This document shows, piece after piece, positions 24,260-32,670 of a stretch of DNA of 64,000 nt. The first letter of the stretch is position 1; each line of letters begins with the position of its first letter. The stretch is from Chloroflexota bacterium (GTDB lineage Bacteria > Chloroflexota > Anaerolineae > 4572-78 > J111): assembly GCA_016860845.1 (NCBI GenBank), contig BOKF01000007.1:258868-322867 (forward strand), written 5' to 3'. The position numbers and the translations under genes are program-made. The notes below the pieces were generated by a model. The model did no database searches and was not told where the DNA came from. It saw only the letters and a list, made by a program, of their open reading frames with translations.

Positions 24260-25267
24260 ATGCCAGAAAAAATTGATGCCGACAATTTCCAAACTGCCAG
24301 TGCTGCCTTTCTGGACAGCCTTCCCAGCAGTAAAGAACCGACTCGCCAGACTTATGCTGCTGCCCTGGCTGCCTTTGCCCAATACCTCGAACAGGCCAAA
24401 GACCTTACCCTGGATACGCCGCTGAGGGACTATCCGGAGAAAATATTACTTGACTTCTTCCTCTGGCTCGACCGGCGCGGCTACTCCTCCTTCACCCTCA
24501 ACACCTACCTGGCCGCCCTGCGCCGCTTCTTTCTCTTCCATTATACGGCCCGCAACCTGGGGCCGGAGTTTGATATTATCCGCGCCCAAAACCTGCTCAA
24601 GGGCAAATTGAAGCTGCACTACCCCCAAACCCGCGTCCCTGATAATCTGCCCAGTTTGGTGCTCTATTACGACCAGCAGCCTCTGCCGCCCGCCGGTGGT
24701 GGTAAAGAAGCCCGGCTCCAGCGCTTGTGTTTGCTGCGCGATCGAGCGATCCTGCATACCCTCTATGCGACGGCGGGCCGGGTCTCCGAGGTGGCAGCCC
24801 TGACCCGCCAGGACGTGGCTGAAGGGGAGACCGACGAGGTGTTGATTACCGGCAAGGGGGACAAAGAACGCTGGCTCTACTTGACCCCGGAAGCGCTGGC
24901 GGCGATCCGGGCTTATCTGGTTGAGCGGGTTGATGTCAAGACCGGGCTGTTTGTCAGCCATGGCCGAGACAGCGGCAAGAAGCTGTCTCGGACCAGCCTG
25001 TGGCGGGTGGTCAAAAAGGCGGCGGAAGCGGTCGGCTTGCCCGATGTCAGCCCGCACACCTTTCGGCACTGGCGAGCCACCCAGATGTTGAATGACGAGG
25101 TGCCGTTGGAGATCATCCAGGAGCTATTGGGCCACAGCGACATCGGCACGACGCGGAAGGTCTATGCCCACAGTAAGCGGCAGCGGGTCAAGGAGGCTTT
25201 CCAGAAGCACAGCCCTTCGCCCCGGCAGGCCCTGGAGAATAACCAGCAGGATGAGCATAGCTCCTGA
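24260..25267 (+). CDS. Tyrosine recombinase / integrase (XerC/D-like)
   Basis: This 335-residue protein is read from ATG 24260 (MPEKIDADNFQ); a TTG seven codons upstream is possible. A SAM-like N-terminal core-binding domain (residues about 10-110, RQTYAAALAAFAQYL...) is followed by the catalytic domain. The catalytic residues are all visible: Arg in TAGRVSEVAAL, Lys in TGKGDKERWLYL, His-x-x-Arg in HTFRHWRAT, His in LGHSDIGTT and Tyr in RKVYAH. It is thus probably active. It is bracketed by a 15-bp inverted repeat upstream and a 101-base palindrome immediately downstream, either of which could be its site. No cargo or phage genes adjoin it, so it may be a solitary element or a second Xer. Confidence 0.9.
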   Translation: MPEKIDADNFQTASAAFLDSLPSSKEPTRQTYAAALAAFAQYLEQAKDLTLDTPLRDYPEKILLDFFLWLDRRGYSSFTLNTYLAALRRFFLFHYTARNLGPEFDIIRAQNLLKGKLKLHYPQTRVPDNLPSLVLYYDQQPLPPAGGGKEARLQRLCLLRDRAILHTLYATAGRVSEVAALTRQDVAEGETDEVLITGKGDKERWLYLTPEALAAIRAYLVERVDVKTGLFVSHGRDSGKKLSRTSLWRVVKKAAEAVGLPDVSPHTFRHWRATQMLNDEVPLEIIQELLGHSDIGTTRKVYAHSKRQRVKEAFQKHSPSPRQALENNQQDEHSS

Positions 25268-25292
25268 GCTGTCAACTCTGTTGGCCCAAAAA

Positions 25293-25393
25293 CGCCGCCT
25301 CGATACGGCATTCGCTGCGCTCAGCCTACTCAGCATGCATTTTCGGGGCCGATTTCGCATGCTGAGTGCCCGTTAGGGCGTATCGAAGCGGCG
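25293..25393. repeat. Composite palindrome downstream of the recombinase
   Basis: Outer arms CGCCGCCTCGATACG (25293) and CGTATCGAAGCGGCG (ends 25393) match at 14 of 15 positions. Inner arms CTCAGCATGC (25329-25338) and GCATGCTGAG (25357-25366) are perfect. The left arm carries about ten more unpaired bases than the right, giving a bulged, strand-asymmetric structure like those used as single-stranded recombination sites. It could also be a terminator. Confidence 0.7.
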
Positions 25394-25533
25394 TAATCGG
25401 CAAAGGTCAACAGACCCTGGCAGATTGCAATAATAAGGTATATTCCTTTTAGCCGGAGTAGTAAAACAGGTGCTTTGGCTGAAATGCAGACACTACCGGC
25501 CAAGGAATATGTCACTCGACTGTCTCACTTTTT

Positions 25534-25552
25534 GTAACGGTCAAATTGTTAC
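25534..25552. promoter_or_regulatory. Inverted GTAAC/GTTAC pair before the anti-sigma-type gene
   Basis: GTAAC (25534-25538) and GTTAC (25548-25552) are separated by nine bases, about 80 bases before the start at 25635. The half-site resembles the GTAACG direct repeats found at three other loci, but the arrangement differs. Apart from this and the palindrome at 25293-25393 the 367-base gap shows nothing clear. Confidence 0.35.
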
Positions 25553-25634
25553 CAGCGATACCAAAGAGGACTACGAGTGTGGTTTAATAGATCTTAAGAG
25601 AGGTCACAACGATGACCAAACCGGAGATCGTATC

Positions 25635-26099
25635 ATGCCGTCTAACCACACACCCTCAACTCACGCCGATCAAAACCCTGCCTGGAAAGTTGTGGCCGAA
25701 TTCAGCCTGCCTAGCCAGCCCGGCAGTGACCCTCTGGCCTGGGCACAGCTCATCACCGCTGTGCGCGGGTTGAACCTATCGCCGGCTAACCTGGATCGCC
25801 TCAAAACCGCCATCGCTAAAGCGACCCTGAATGCCATCGAGCACGGCAGCCCTCACCAACCTGAATTATCGGTTTTCATTCGGATCCTGGCTTTAGAACA
25901 GGTCGAGACCGGCCAGGGCCTTGGAACAATCTTTGACCTCCAAACGCCTGACCCAACGGCCAAGGGGTCGGGGCAGCGGTTGGGACAAGCCTGGGGATTT
26001 TTTCTCATTCACAAGGTGAAGGGCGAAGGGGATGTTCAGGCAGAGGCAGCCCGGCACACCCTTGAATTATTTTTGTATCGAGAGGGCGATTTGAGATGA
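25635..26099 (+). CDS. Anti-sigma-factor-type ATPase domain (HATPase_c_2)
   Basis: This gene encodes 154 residues from ATG 25635, eight bases after GGAG; the frame runs further upstream to 25470 without a site. FSLPSQPGSDPLAWAQLI and LKTAIAKATLNAIEHGSP place the N-box (NAIEHG) of RsbW/SpoIIAB-like kinases. The usual G1 DxGxG motif is weak (IFDLQTPDPTAKGSGQRLGQ), but GFFLIHKVKG matches the late motif of the family. It probably binds an anti-sigma antagonist or sigma factor, or phosphorylates a STAS protein. No partner is encoded nearby. It converges on the XRE regulator gene with a 6-base gap. Confidence 0.75.
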   Translation: MPSNHTPSTHADQNPAWKVVAEFSLPSQPGSDPLAWAQLITAVRGLNLSPANLDRLKTAIAKATLNAIEHGSPHQPELSVFIRILALEQVETGQGLGTIFDLQTPDPTAKGSGQRLGQAWGFFLIHKVKGEGDVQAEAARHTLELFLYREGDLR

Positions 26100-26105
26100 A
26101 AGCGG

Positions 26106-28730
26106 CTAAGTTTGGAGAAGCTCCGTGACTACCGTCTCGAAACTCTTGGCCTGGGTTTGGACAGCCGCCACCTGCGGCGGAGGCAGGTGGGTTTCAATGG
26201 CCGCCAGCAGCCGCCCGGCGCGATCTTTGGCCTCTTGAGTGCTGGCCGGATGTTGGAGGACGTGCGTCACTAATTCCAGGGCCGCTTCAATCACCCCCTC
26301 CTGTACGCGCAAAGCGGCCAGGCCGATCAAAGCATCAAGCGCTACCGGGGTTACCTGCGTCTCCCTGGCTACAGTGAGGGCCTCCAGATAGCAGCGCCTG
26401 GCCCCGGGCTGGTCCTCAAGAGTCAGCAGGGTAGCGCCCAAGTTGTTCAGTGTCTGGGCCAGGTCACCCTGGTCGCCGATCTCATGCCAGATGGCAATAC
26501 TTTCCTGAAAGAAGCGCCGGGCTTCGAGCGGACTGCCCCTGGCCTGGCTCACCAGGCCCAGGCTGTTGAGGGCGACGGCAATGTTATAGCGGTCCTCCAA
26601 CGCCTGACTGAGGGCCAACCCTTCCTCCAGGAGTTGTTGCGCTTCGGCATACGCGCCCTGGGCATAAGCCGCCATACTGAGTACGTTGAGCGAGGAGGCG
26701 ATGGACCAGGTATTGCCCATCTCCCGGCTCAGCGCCAGGCTCTCACTCAACAAGCGATGCGCCTCGTCATACTCGCCCAAATAGTAAGCCGATAGGCCCA
26801 GTTGCCGTAAACAAAACGCCGCGCCCCAACGATCGTCAAGGGCCTGCTTCATCAACAGGCCCTCGTGCAGGAGACGGCGGCCTTCAGCATAATCGCCCAT
26901 CACGGAGGTCACCGTCCCCAGGAAGGCTGTGGCCTCCGATAGTGCGACACGGGCGGAGAGGGAGCCGTTATTAGCCAGGGGGTGGAGGAGGGCGAGACTG
27001 CGCTGAAGCAGGTCTCGACCCTGCGGATGCTGGCCCTGCCGAAAACAGAAGAAACCCTGGTAGTTCAGGGCTTGCCCCAGGGCCAGGCGCTGCGCCCATG
27101 CAGCGCTGGAGGGCGGCGGGATTGTAGATTCCTCAGTCGCTTGTAGACTTTGTACTGCCTGTCCAAAGAGCGGCACGCCCTCCCGACAGTTGCTGCGTGA
27201 CTCGTATAGCCAGAAGAGGGTGTCCGCGGCCTGGTTTATTTCTTCAGCCTGCTTGTGAGTAGCAGCCCAATTCCAGGCGAGACGTAAATTGGCAATCTCC
27301 GCAATCAGTTCCGCAATGACTGCCGGCCGGTCCGCCCCTTTTAAGGCTGTCCCCCGGCGTTCCAGCAAGGCCGCATAGTATTGGCAGTGACGGTTCCGAA
27401 TCTGGGTGTACTCCGGCTCATCCTCTTGGAGGCGGCCGAGCGCGTACTGCCGCACCAGTTCATGCAGATCGTAGCGGCCCATATTCGTGTCAGTTCGACG
27501 TAGCAGTGACTTGGCAACCAGGGCTGAGAGCAGGGCTAACGAGGCCCCGGTGACGTATTCCGCCGCTGCGCGCCCAAAGCCGCCCCGGAAGACCGATACC
27601 TGCCGCAGCACCCGCTGCTCCTCCGGCGAAAGCAATTGCCACGAATGGTCGAACACGGCGTTGAGCGAGCGATGCCGCTCCGGGATGTCCCGCGCGGAAG
27701 CTACCAGGAAATCCAGGCTGCGCTCGATCTCATGGGCGATCTCCTGGCATGACAGGGTCAGCACCCAGGCCGCTGCCAGCTCGATCCCCAATGGCAGTCC
27801 TTCCATCAACTGGCAGATACGCAGGACAGCCGGACGGTCTTCGGGGGTCAAGGTGAAGCTTACCCGCGCCTGCCTGGCCCGTTGCAGGAACAACTTGGTT
27901 GCGCTGCTTGTCTCCAATTCGTCCGTCTCGGCGCTTTCCGGAACGGGCAAGCCCTGCACTTCAAACACCCACTCCGCTTGTAAGTGTAACGGCTCGCGGG
28001 ATGTGGTCAGCAATTTGATTTCGGGTGTGCCTTGCAACAGGTCAGCCACCAGGGCAACGCTCGGGGCATCGGCCAGCAGGTGTTCGAAATTGTCGAGTAC
28101 CAGGAGCAGCGCCTTCTCGCGCAGGTAATGGAGCAGTTGATCGCCGCGATCGGTCGCACCGTAGAGGACGAATCCCAGGCCATCGGCTATGGCCGTGATA
28201 ATTTGTTCCCGGCCCGTGAGAGGGGCCAGAGGGACGAGGGCGACACCCTGGGCAAATTCCGTTTGCTGCTGGGCCGCCGTCTGCCAGGCCAGCCGGGTCT
28301 TGCCGATGCCGCCCGGCCCGACTAACGTCAACAAGCGGCACTGCGGGTCTCGCAGCAGCCGGTCAATGGTCAGCAGTTCATGCTCACGGCCCAGTAAGGG
28401 CGTTGAGGGCAGAGGTAGCGTTGACTTGCGCGGTGGGAGCAGATGCTCCAAGAAGCGCTGAGTTTTTGGAATTGAAGAGGCCCCTTCCAGCCGGTCAACC
28501 CGGCGCTCCCCACGGGCTACTTGTAGGAAAAGGGGGAGTTGGTCGGCTGGAATATGCAAACACTTCGCTAACAGTTCAGCCACCTGGCGGGAAGGCCGCC
28601 GCTCGTCCGCTTCGATTTTGCGGATGGTTGCCGCCGTACAGCCGGCACAATTGGCCAGCTCTGCCTGGGTCAGATCCAGTTTTTTGCGCCGCTCCTTGAG
28701 CCACGCCCCAAAAGAAACCAGAGTCTCCAT
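26106..28730 (-). CDS. Large XRE-NB-ARC-TPR regulator
   Basis: This 874-residue protein has an XRE helix-turn-helix at residues 8-63 ([21 protein letters not shown]), an NB-ARC/STAND ATPase with Walker A GPGGIGKT at 138-145 and Walker [12 protein letters not shown] at 208-218, and about ten TPR-like repeats from residue 560 on (for example [20 protein letters not shown]). Proteins of this type are ATP-dependent switches whose TPR end senses a ligand or partner protein. They are abundant in Chloroflexota and Actinomycetota. No obvious target operon is adjacent apart from genes with the GTAACG repeats in the divergent region. TPR repeat copies show direct DNA similarity to each other. Confidence 0.88.
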   Translation of the reverse strand: METLVSFGAWLKERRKKLDLTQAELANCAGCTAATIRKIEADERRPSRQVAELLAKCLHIPADQLPLFLQVARGERRVDRLEGASSIPKTQRFLEHLLPPRKSTLPLPSTPLLGREHELLTIDRLLRDPQCRLLTLVGPGGIGKTRLAWQTAAQQQTEFAQGVALVPLAPLTGREQIITAIADGLGFVLYGATDRGDQLLHYLREKALLLVLDNFEHLLADAPSVALVADLLQGTPEIKLLTTSREPLHLQAEWVFEVQGLPVPESAETDELETSSATKLFLQRARQARVSFTLTPEDRPAVLRICQLMEGLPLGIELAAAWVLTLSCQEIAHEIERSLDFLVASARDIPERHRSLNAVFDHSWQLLSPEEQRVLRQVSVFRGGFGRAAAEYVTGASLALLSALVAKSLLRRTDTNMGRYDLHELVRQYALGRLQEDEPEYTQIRNRHCQYYAALLERRGTALKGADRPAVIAELIAEIANLRLAWNWAATHKQAEEINQAADTLFWLYESRSNCREGVPLFGQAVQSLQATEESTIPPPSSAAWAQRLALGQALNYQGFFCFRQGQHPQGRDLLQRSLALLHPLANNGSLSARVALSEATAFLGTVTSVMGDYAEGRRLLHEGLLMKQALDDRWGAAFCLRQLGLSAYYLGEYDEAHRLLSESLALSREMGNTWSIASSLNVLSMAAYAQGAYAEAQQLLEEGLALSQALEDRYNIAVALNSLGLVSQARGSPLEARRFFQESIAIWHEIGDQGDLAQTLNNLGATLLTLEDQPGARRCYLEALTVARETQVTPVALDALIGLAALRVQEGVIEAALELVTHVLQHPASTQEAKDRAGRLLAAIETHLPPPQVAAVQTQAKSFETVVTELLQT

Positions 28731-28756
28731 CTCAACCTGCTATCTGCAATTTGCTT

Positions 28757-28774
28757 GTAACGTTTTTTGTAACG
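28757..28774 (+). promoter_or_regulatory. GTAACG direct repeat (locus 1)
   Basis: GTAACG occurs at 28757 and 28769, a 12-base period with six T between. The same unit and period recur at 41315 and 45201. Here it lies between the divergent XRE-regulator gene and the membrane-protein gene at 29093. Confidence 0.5.
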
Positions 28775-28959
28775 CCCAATGTCTTACTCGGCGTTACCTA
28801 ATTCAGGTCAAGTTATGATTTCATGGGATGAAAGTTGGAAACAGGGGACGGCACCATTGTACCGTAAATCTCATCAAAAAGCAACGACATTTCTTTCAAT
28901 ACAGTAACTCCAAATTTGGAAACCGGATGAGCAATTTTGAGCCAATTTCGCGGAGTGAG

Positions 28960-28998
28960 GCATCCTCAGATGCCGAACGTTGCTGCATCTGAGGATGC
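28960..28998. repeat. Perfect 14-bp hairpin in the leader of the membrane-protein gene
   Basis: GCATCCTCAGATGC (28960-28973) and GCATCTGAGGATGC (28985-28998) pair completely around an 11-base loop. The hairpin is 95 bases before the start at 29093. There is no U-tract in either direction, so a terminator is unlikely. Confidence 0.7.
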
Positions 28999-29092
28999 TG
29001 GCTCCTCATATTTGGAATTGTTGCTTTCGATAGTTTGCGGGCGATGGCGTAAAAGTTCCCTGGGTGTATTCTTATCTGTTTAGGAGGTAGAC

Positions 29093-29845
29093 ATGGCAAG
29101 GTTTGACGAGCTTGTGATGGATGCACGGATGGGGACGGAGGCGATCACGACCCGCATCGGAGCAGTGGCGCTGCCCCTCGGCATCATTCTGTTCGTGGTG
29201 GCAACGGCCATATTTCATCCCCACCGGGAAGACCCTATGGATAATCCGGCCGTCTTTATGGAGTACGCCCAAAGCGATAGCTGGGTGGTTGTCCACTTCG
29301 TCCAGTGGGTCGCTGCTTTACTGTTAATCGGCGGGTTGGTCTCCCTTTACTACTCCATTACGACAAAGCCAGGAGCGGGTGCCGGCGTAGCCCGCTTTGG
29401 TCTTGCGGCGGCGGTTCTGACAGCAGGGGCTTTCACCATGCTCCAGGCCGTGGACGGCGTGGCGCTCAAGTGGGCTGTGGATGCCTGGGCAGGTGCTCCC
29501 GCCAGCCAAGAGGTCGCTGCCTTCGCGGTTGCCAAAGCATTGAGATGGACTGAGTATGCGCTTCAGAGCTATTCGAACATCCTCCTGGGACTTACCCTGA
29601 TGCTTTATGCGCTGGCGATGGCGTTGGGCGCCAGCTACCCCCGTTGGCTTGGATGGTTCGCTGCGGGTTCGGGAGTCGCCTGGATCGTCCACGGCGTGAT
29701 GGTGCCCTATGTTGGCCTCTTCGACTCGATCCCCAGGCTGGTGGCCATAGGTCTCTTTGCTGTGTGGGCGTTCATCATAGCAGTGTTGATGTGGCGCAAC
29801 AGTAGCCGTGGATACACCGCTCGCCTGGAAGTAGCTCCCCAGTGA
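29093..29845 (+). CDS. Six-helix membrane protein of unknown function
   Basis: This 250-residue protein starts behind AGGAGG. About six membrane helices are predicted: near 22-42, 66-90, 100-118, 160-182, 190-208 and 216-238. A FHPHREDP motif in the first loop and a WVVVHFVQW segment follow the first helix, a pattern seen in DUF4386-like proteins. No catalytic residues are evident. The gene is preceded by a long leader with a perfect 14-bp hairpin and, further up, a GTAACG direct repeat, so its expression is probably regulated. The function is unknown. Confidence 0.72.
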   Translation: MARFDELVMDARMGTEAITTRIGAVALPLGIILFVVATAIFHPHREDPMDNPAVFMEYAQSDSWVVVHFVQWVAALLLIGGLVSLYYSITTKPGAGAGVARFGLAAAVLTAGAFTMLQAVDGVALKWAVDAWAGAPASQEVAAFAVAKALRWTEYALQSYSNILLGLTLMLYALAMALGASYPRWLGWFAAGSGVAWIVHGVMVPYVGLFDSIPRLVAIGLFAVWAFIIAVLMWRNSSRGYTARLEVAPQ

Positions 29846-29889
29846 CGCTACCCGTCAGCCCATGCTAACAGCTTCTCTTTTTTTGATCG

Positions 29890-30036
29890 CTAGCAGCCTG
29901 TCGGAGAACCCAATGCAAACCGGAAATTATTCGTCAGAACGTCATTTTTGTACCAGAAAGATAGGCCCATTTGCCAGTTAAAGCGACGAAAACCGAAAAA
30001 TATTTGGGTAAATTTTTCTCTCCGACAAACTGCTAG
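29890..30036. mobile_element. MITE-like element with 18-bp inverted termini
   Basis: The termini CTAGCAGCCTGTCGGAGA (29890-29907) and TCTCCGACAAACTGCTAG (30019-30036) are inverted copies with three internal mismatches. The 147-base body has no ORF. The flanks show no clear target duplication. It occupies most of the gap between the membrane-protein gene and the next reading frame. Confidence 0.6.
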
Positions 30037-30170
30037 GGGGTGGAGGTTCGCCTTCCCAAATGTGTACCCCCTGTCATCTGAGCAGGTCAAGTCGAACAAT
30101 TCGCCGTAGAGCCGACGGTCCTGACAGGCCGCGGCCTGAGTTCAACCGTTAGGTCTCAAGGATAGGTGCA

Positions 30171-30383
30171 ATGGAAACTGGAGCAGATATAACGATCAAA
30201 GAGGTCGCTGACCTGTTGTTCGCTGCCCGCGAAAGGATTGACTTCTACTGGAACTTTTACGTCGTGGTTGTCATTACGGTGATTGGCTGGCTTGTTTCTG
30301 TCAATAAGACGCTCACGCGGTCAAGGAATTTGATATATTCAAACCAGACTATAAAATTTCTTATCATTCTTAAGGGGGACACA
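30171..30383 (+). pseudogene. Membrane-protein gene remnant joined in frame to the copper-ATPase gene
   Basis: From ATG 30171 an open frame encodes METGADITIKEVADLLFAAR and then a membrane helix (FYVVVVITVIGWLVSVNK), and continues in frame into the P-ATPase start at 30384. It is unlike P-ATPase N-termini and has the look of a small multi-helix membrane protein whose C-terminal part is missing. The ATPase has its own ribosome site (AAGGGGG), so this segment is probably a fragment left by deletion. Alternatively the fusion is translated and gives the pump an extra helix. Confidence 0.55.
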
Positions 30384-32537
30384 ATGGCTACACATCAAGG
30401 ACATTTGCACGATCATGGGGAGCATATGGGGCAGCACGGCTCTCATAGTGACCACACCCCGGCTAAGGCTCAAGCCCATACCGGCCACGGCGCCGACCAT
30501 CAAACGCAGCGCATTTCCTCAGCCACAGCCCACGCCGGCCACAGCGGCCATGAAGGACACGACAAACACGCCGGCCACAGCGAGGCGATGTTTCGGGATC
30601 GCTTCTGGCTGACCCTGCTGTTGACCATCCCGGTGCTCATTTACAGCGAGATGATCCAACACTTGCTGGGCTTTCATCCGCCCGTTTTTCCCGGTTCGGC
30701 CTGGATCGCGCCCATTTTATCGAGCGTGATTTTCTGGTGGGGCGGCTGGGTCTTTCTACAAGGGGCGGCGGCTGAACTGCGCCACCGCCAGCCGGGGATG
30801 ATGACCCTGGTGGCAATGGCCATCAGCACCGCCTACCTCTACAGCATCGCCATTGACCTGGGCCTGGTGGAGGGCATGTCCTTTTACTGGGAGATGGCCA
30901 CCCTGGTGGTCATTATGCTCCTCGGTCACTGGATGGAGATGCGGGCCATTGGCAGCGCCCAGAGCGCCTTGAATGAACTGGCTAAATTATTGCCCGACAC
31001 GGCGGAACGGATCGTCGAGGGCCGCACCGAGCAGGTGCCGGTCAGCGCCCTCACCCTGAACGATCTGGTGCTGGTCCGGCCAGGGGCGCAGGTTCCGGCC
31101 GACGGGCAGGTGGAAGAGGGTGAAAGCCAAGTCAACGAGAGCATGATCACCGGCGAGTCGCGCCCGGTGTCCAAGCAGCCGGACAGTGAGGTCATTGCCG
31201 GCACAGTCAACGGCAGCGGCTCTTTGCGGGTGCGGATCACCCGCACCGGCGAGCAGACGATGCTGGCCGGGATTATGCGCCTGGTGGCCGAGGCCCAGAG
31301 CAGCCGCAGCCGGGCCCAGGATTTGGCCGACCGGGCGGCCTACTGGCTGACCTTTGTGGCCCTCGGTGTGGCGGTGGTGACCCTGATCGGCTGGGTACTG
31401 GCGCGAGGATTTGATAACTACACCCTGGAACGGGTGGTGACGGTGCTGGTGGTCGCCTGTCCCCATGCCCTGGGACTGGCCATTCCCCTGGTCATTGCCA
31501 TCTCGACCACCCTTTCGGCCCGCAACGGCATCCTGGTCCGTGACCGGCTGGCGTTGGAACAGGCTCGCCATCTGAACGTGGTGGTCTTTGACAAAACCGG
31601 TACCCTGACCAAGGGCGAGCAAGGATTGGTGGCGGTTGCTACGGCTGAGGGGATGGGCGAGGCCGAGGCCCTGGCCCTGGTCGCCGCCGTGGAAGGTGAC
31701 AGCGAGCATATCATCGCCCGTGCTTTGATCGAGGCGGCGAATGAGCGGGGCAGTCAGATACCAAAAGCCAGTGACTTCCAGGCGTTGCCGGGGCGCGGCG
31801 TCCAGGCTACGGTGACCGGGCGAACCTTGCAGGTCGGCGGGCCGCGCCTGCTGGAGCAGGAGGGAGTGGATCTGCCGGAGAGCCTGACGCACCAGGCCCA
31901 CCAGTGGGGGGAACGCGGCCAGACGGTGGTCTACCTGGTGGAGGAAGGCCGGGTATTGGCCGCCTTTGCCCTGGCCGATGTCATCCGCCCCGAAAGCCGC
32001 GAGGCCGTGACTGCTCTCAAACAGCAAGGCATCCAGGTGGCCATGCTGACCGGCGACTCCGAGGCGGTAGCCCGCTGGGTGGCCGGCGAGTTGGGTGTTG
32101 ATACCTACTTTGCCCAGGTGCTGCCGGAGCATAAGGCCGAGAAGATTAAAACCTTGCAGCAGCACGGCCAGAAGGTGGCCATGGTCGGCGATGGGGTAAA
32201 TGACGCTCCGGCGCTGGCCCAGGCCGATGTGGGCATCGCCATCGGCGCGGGCACGGACGTGGCCCGCGCGTCGGCAGGGATTGTGCTGGTGCGCAACGAT
32301 CCGCGTGACATCGGGCGGATCATCCAACTGAGCCGGGCCAGTTATCGCAAGATGGTTGAGAATTTGAGTTGGGCGGTGGGCTACAATGCCATCGCCTTAC
32401 CGCTGGCGGCGGGGGTGCTGGCCGGGCTGGGTTTTGTGTTACCGGCCTGGGTGGGAGCTGTGCTCATGTCGCTGAGCACCATCGTCGTGGCCATCAATGC
32501 GCAGACGTTGCGCGGCCTGGATCTTCGGCTAGGGTAA
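30384..32537 (+). CDS. copB: CopB-type copper/silver-translocating P1B ATPase
   Basis: This gene encodes 717 residues from ATG 30384 behind AAGGGGG. The first 70 residues are very rich in histidine (HQGHLHDHGEHMGQHGSH), a metal-binding N-terminus that replaces the ferredoxin-like HMA domain. The translocation motif is CPH (Cys359-Pro360-His361), diagnostic of the P1B-3 (CopB) subgroup that exports copper(II) or silver(I) rather than CPC-type CopA. Phosphorylation site DKTGT has Asp403; actuator TGES and hinge GDGVNDAPAL are intact. It should pump copper out of the cytoplasm with ATP. No copper regulator adjoins it. The secreted Met-rich LysM protein at 7713 may serve the same metal, which is speculative. 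Confidence 0.92.
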   Translation: MATHQGHLHDHGEHMGQHGSHSDHTPAKAQAHTGHGADHQTQRISSATAHAGHSGHEGHDKHAGHSEAMFRDRFWLTLLLTIPVLIYSEMIQHLLGFHPPVFPGSAWIAPILSSVIFWWGGWVFLQGAAAELRHRQPGMMTLVAMAISTAYLYSIAIDLGLVEGMSFYWEMATLVVIMLLGHWMEMRAIGSAQSALNELAKLLPDTAERIVEGRTEQVPVSALTLNDLVLVRPGAQVPADGQVEEGESQVNESMITGESRPVSKQPDSEVIAGTVNGSGSLRVRITRTGEQTMLAGIMRLVAEAQSSRSRAQDLADRAAYWLTFVALGVAVVTLIGWVLARGFDNYTLERVVTVLVVACPHALGLAIPLVIAISTTLSARNGILVRDRLALEQARHLNVVVFDKTGTLTKGEQGLVAVATAEGMGEAEALALVAAVEGDSEHIIARALIEAANERGSQIPKASDFQALPGRGVQATVTGRTLQVGGPRLLEQEGVDLPESLTHQAHQWGERGQTVVYLVEEGRVLAAFALADVIRPESREAVTALKQQGIQVAMLTGDSEAVARWVAGELGVDTYFAQVLPEHKAEKIKTLQQHGQKVAMVGDGVNDAPALAQADVGIAIGAGTDVARASAGIVLVRNDPRDIGRIIQLSRASYRKMVENLSWAVGYNAIALPLAAGVLAGLGFVLPAWVGAVLMSLSTIVVAINAQTLRGLDLRLG

Positions 32538-32555
32538 TGGGGTAGGGTCAGGGTC

Positions 32556-32670
32556 TAAATGAAACCACAAAAATTGTTCGGAATGGTAGGGACGACCCTT
32601 GCGGTCGCCCCGGCGGGGCAGGCGCAAGGCCATGCCCCTACCTACCGGAATTAATATGTGGTTTTATTTA
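32556..32670. repeat. MITE-like inverted repeat with GGTAGGG/CCCTACC core
   Basis: TAAATGAAACCACA (32556-32569) and TGTGGTTTTATTTA (32657-32670) match at 13 of 14 positions as inverted copies. Inside, GGTAGGGACGACCCTTGCGG and CAAGGCCATGCCCCTACC form a second GC-rich palindrome typical of widespread intergenic repeats. The right terminus supplies the last codons of the minus-strand dehydrogenase. Confidence 0.7.

Noticed and set aside
25293..25393. Integron attC site
   Set aside because: The palindrome has unequal arms, but the required RYYYAAC/GTTRRRY boxes are absent and the recombinase lacks the integron-specific insert as far as can be judged.
26106..28730. Repeated DNA within the XRE regulator as a tandem repeat element
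   Set aside because: The similarity follows the TPR protein repeats and keeps frame, so it is coding repetition.
30987..32327. 446-residue open frame antisense to the copper ATPase
   Set aside because: It is a by-product of high G+C codon use opposite a gene with all P-ATPase motifs; no ribosome site or domain is seen.
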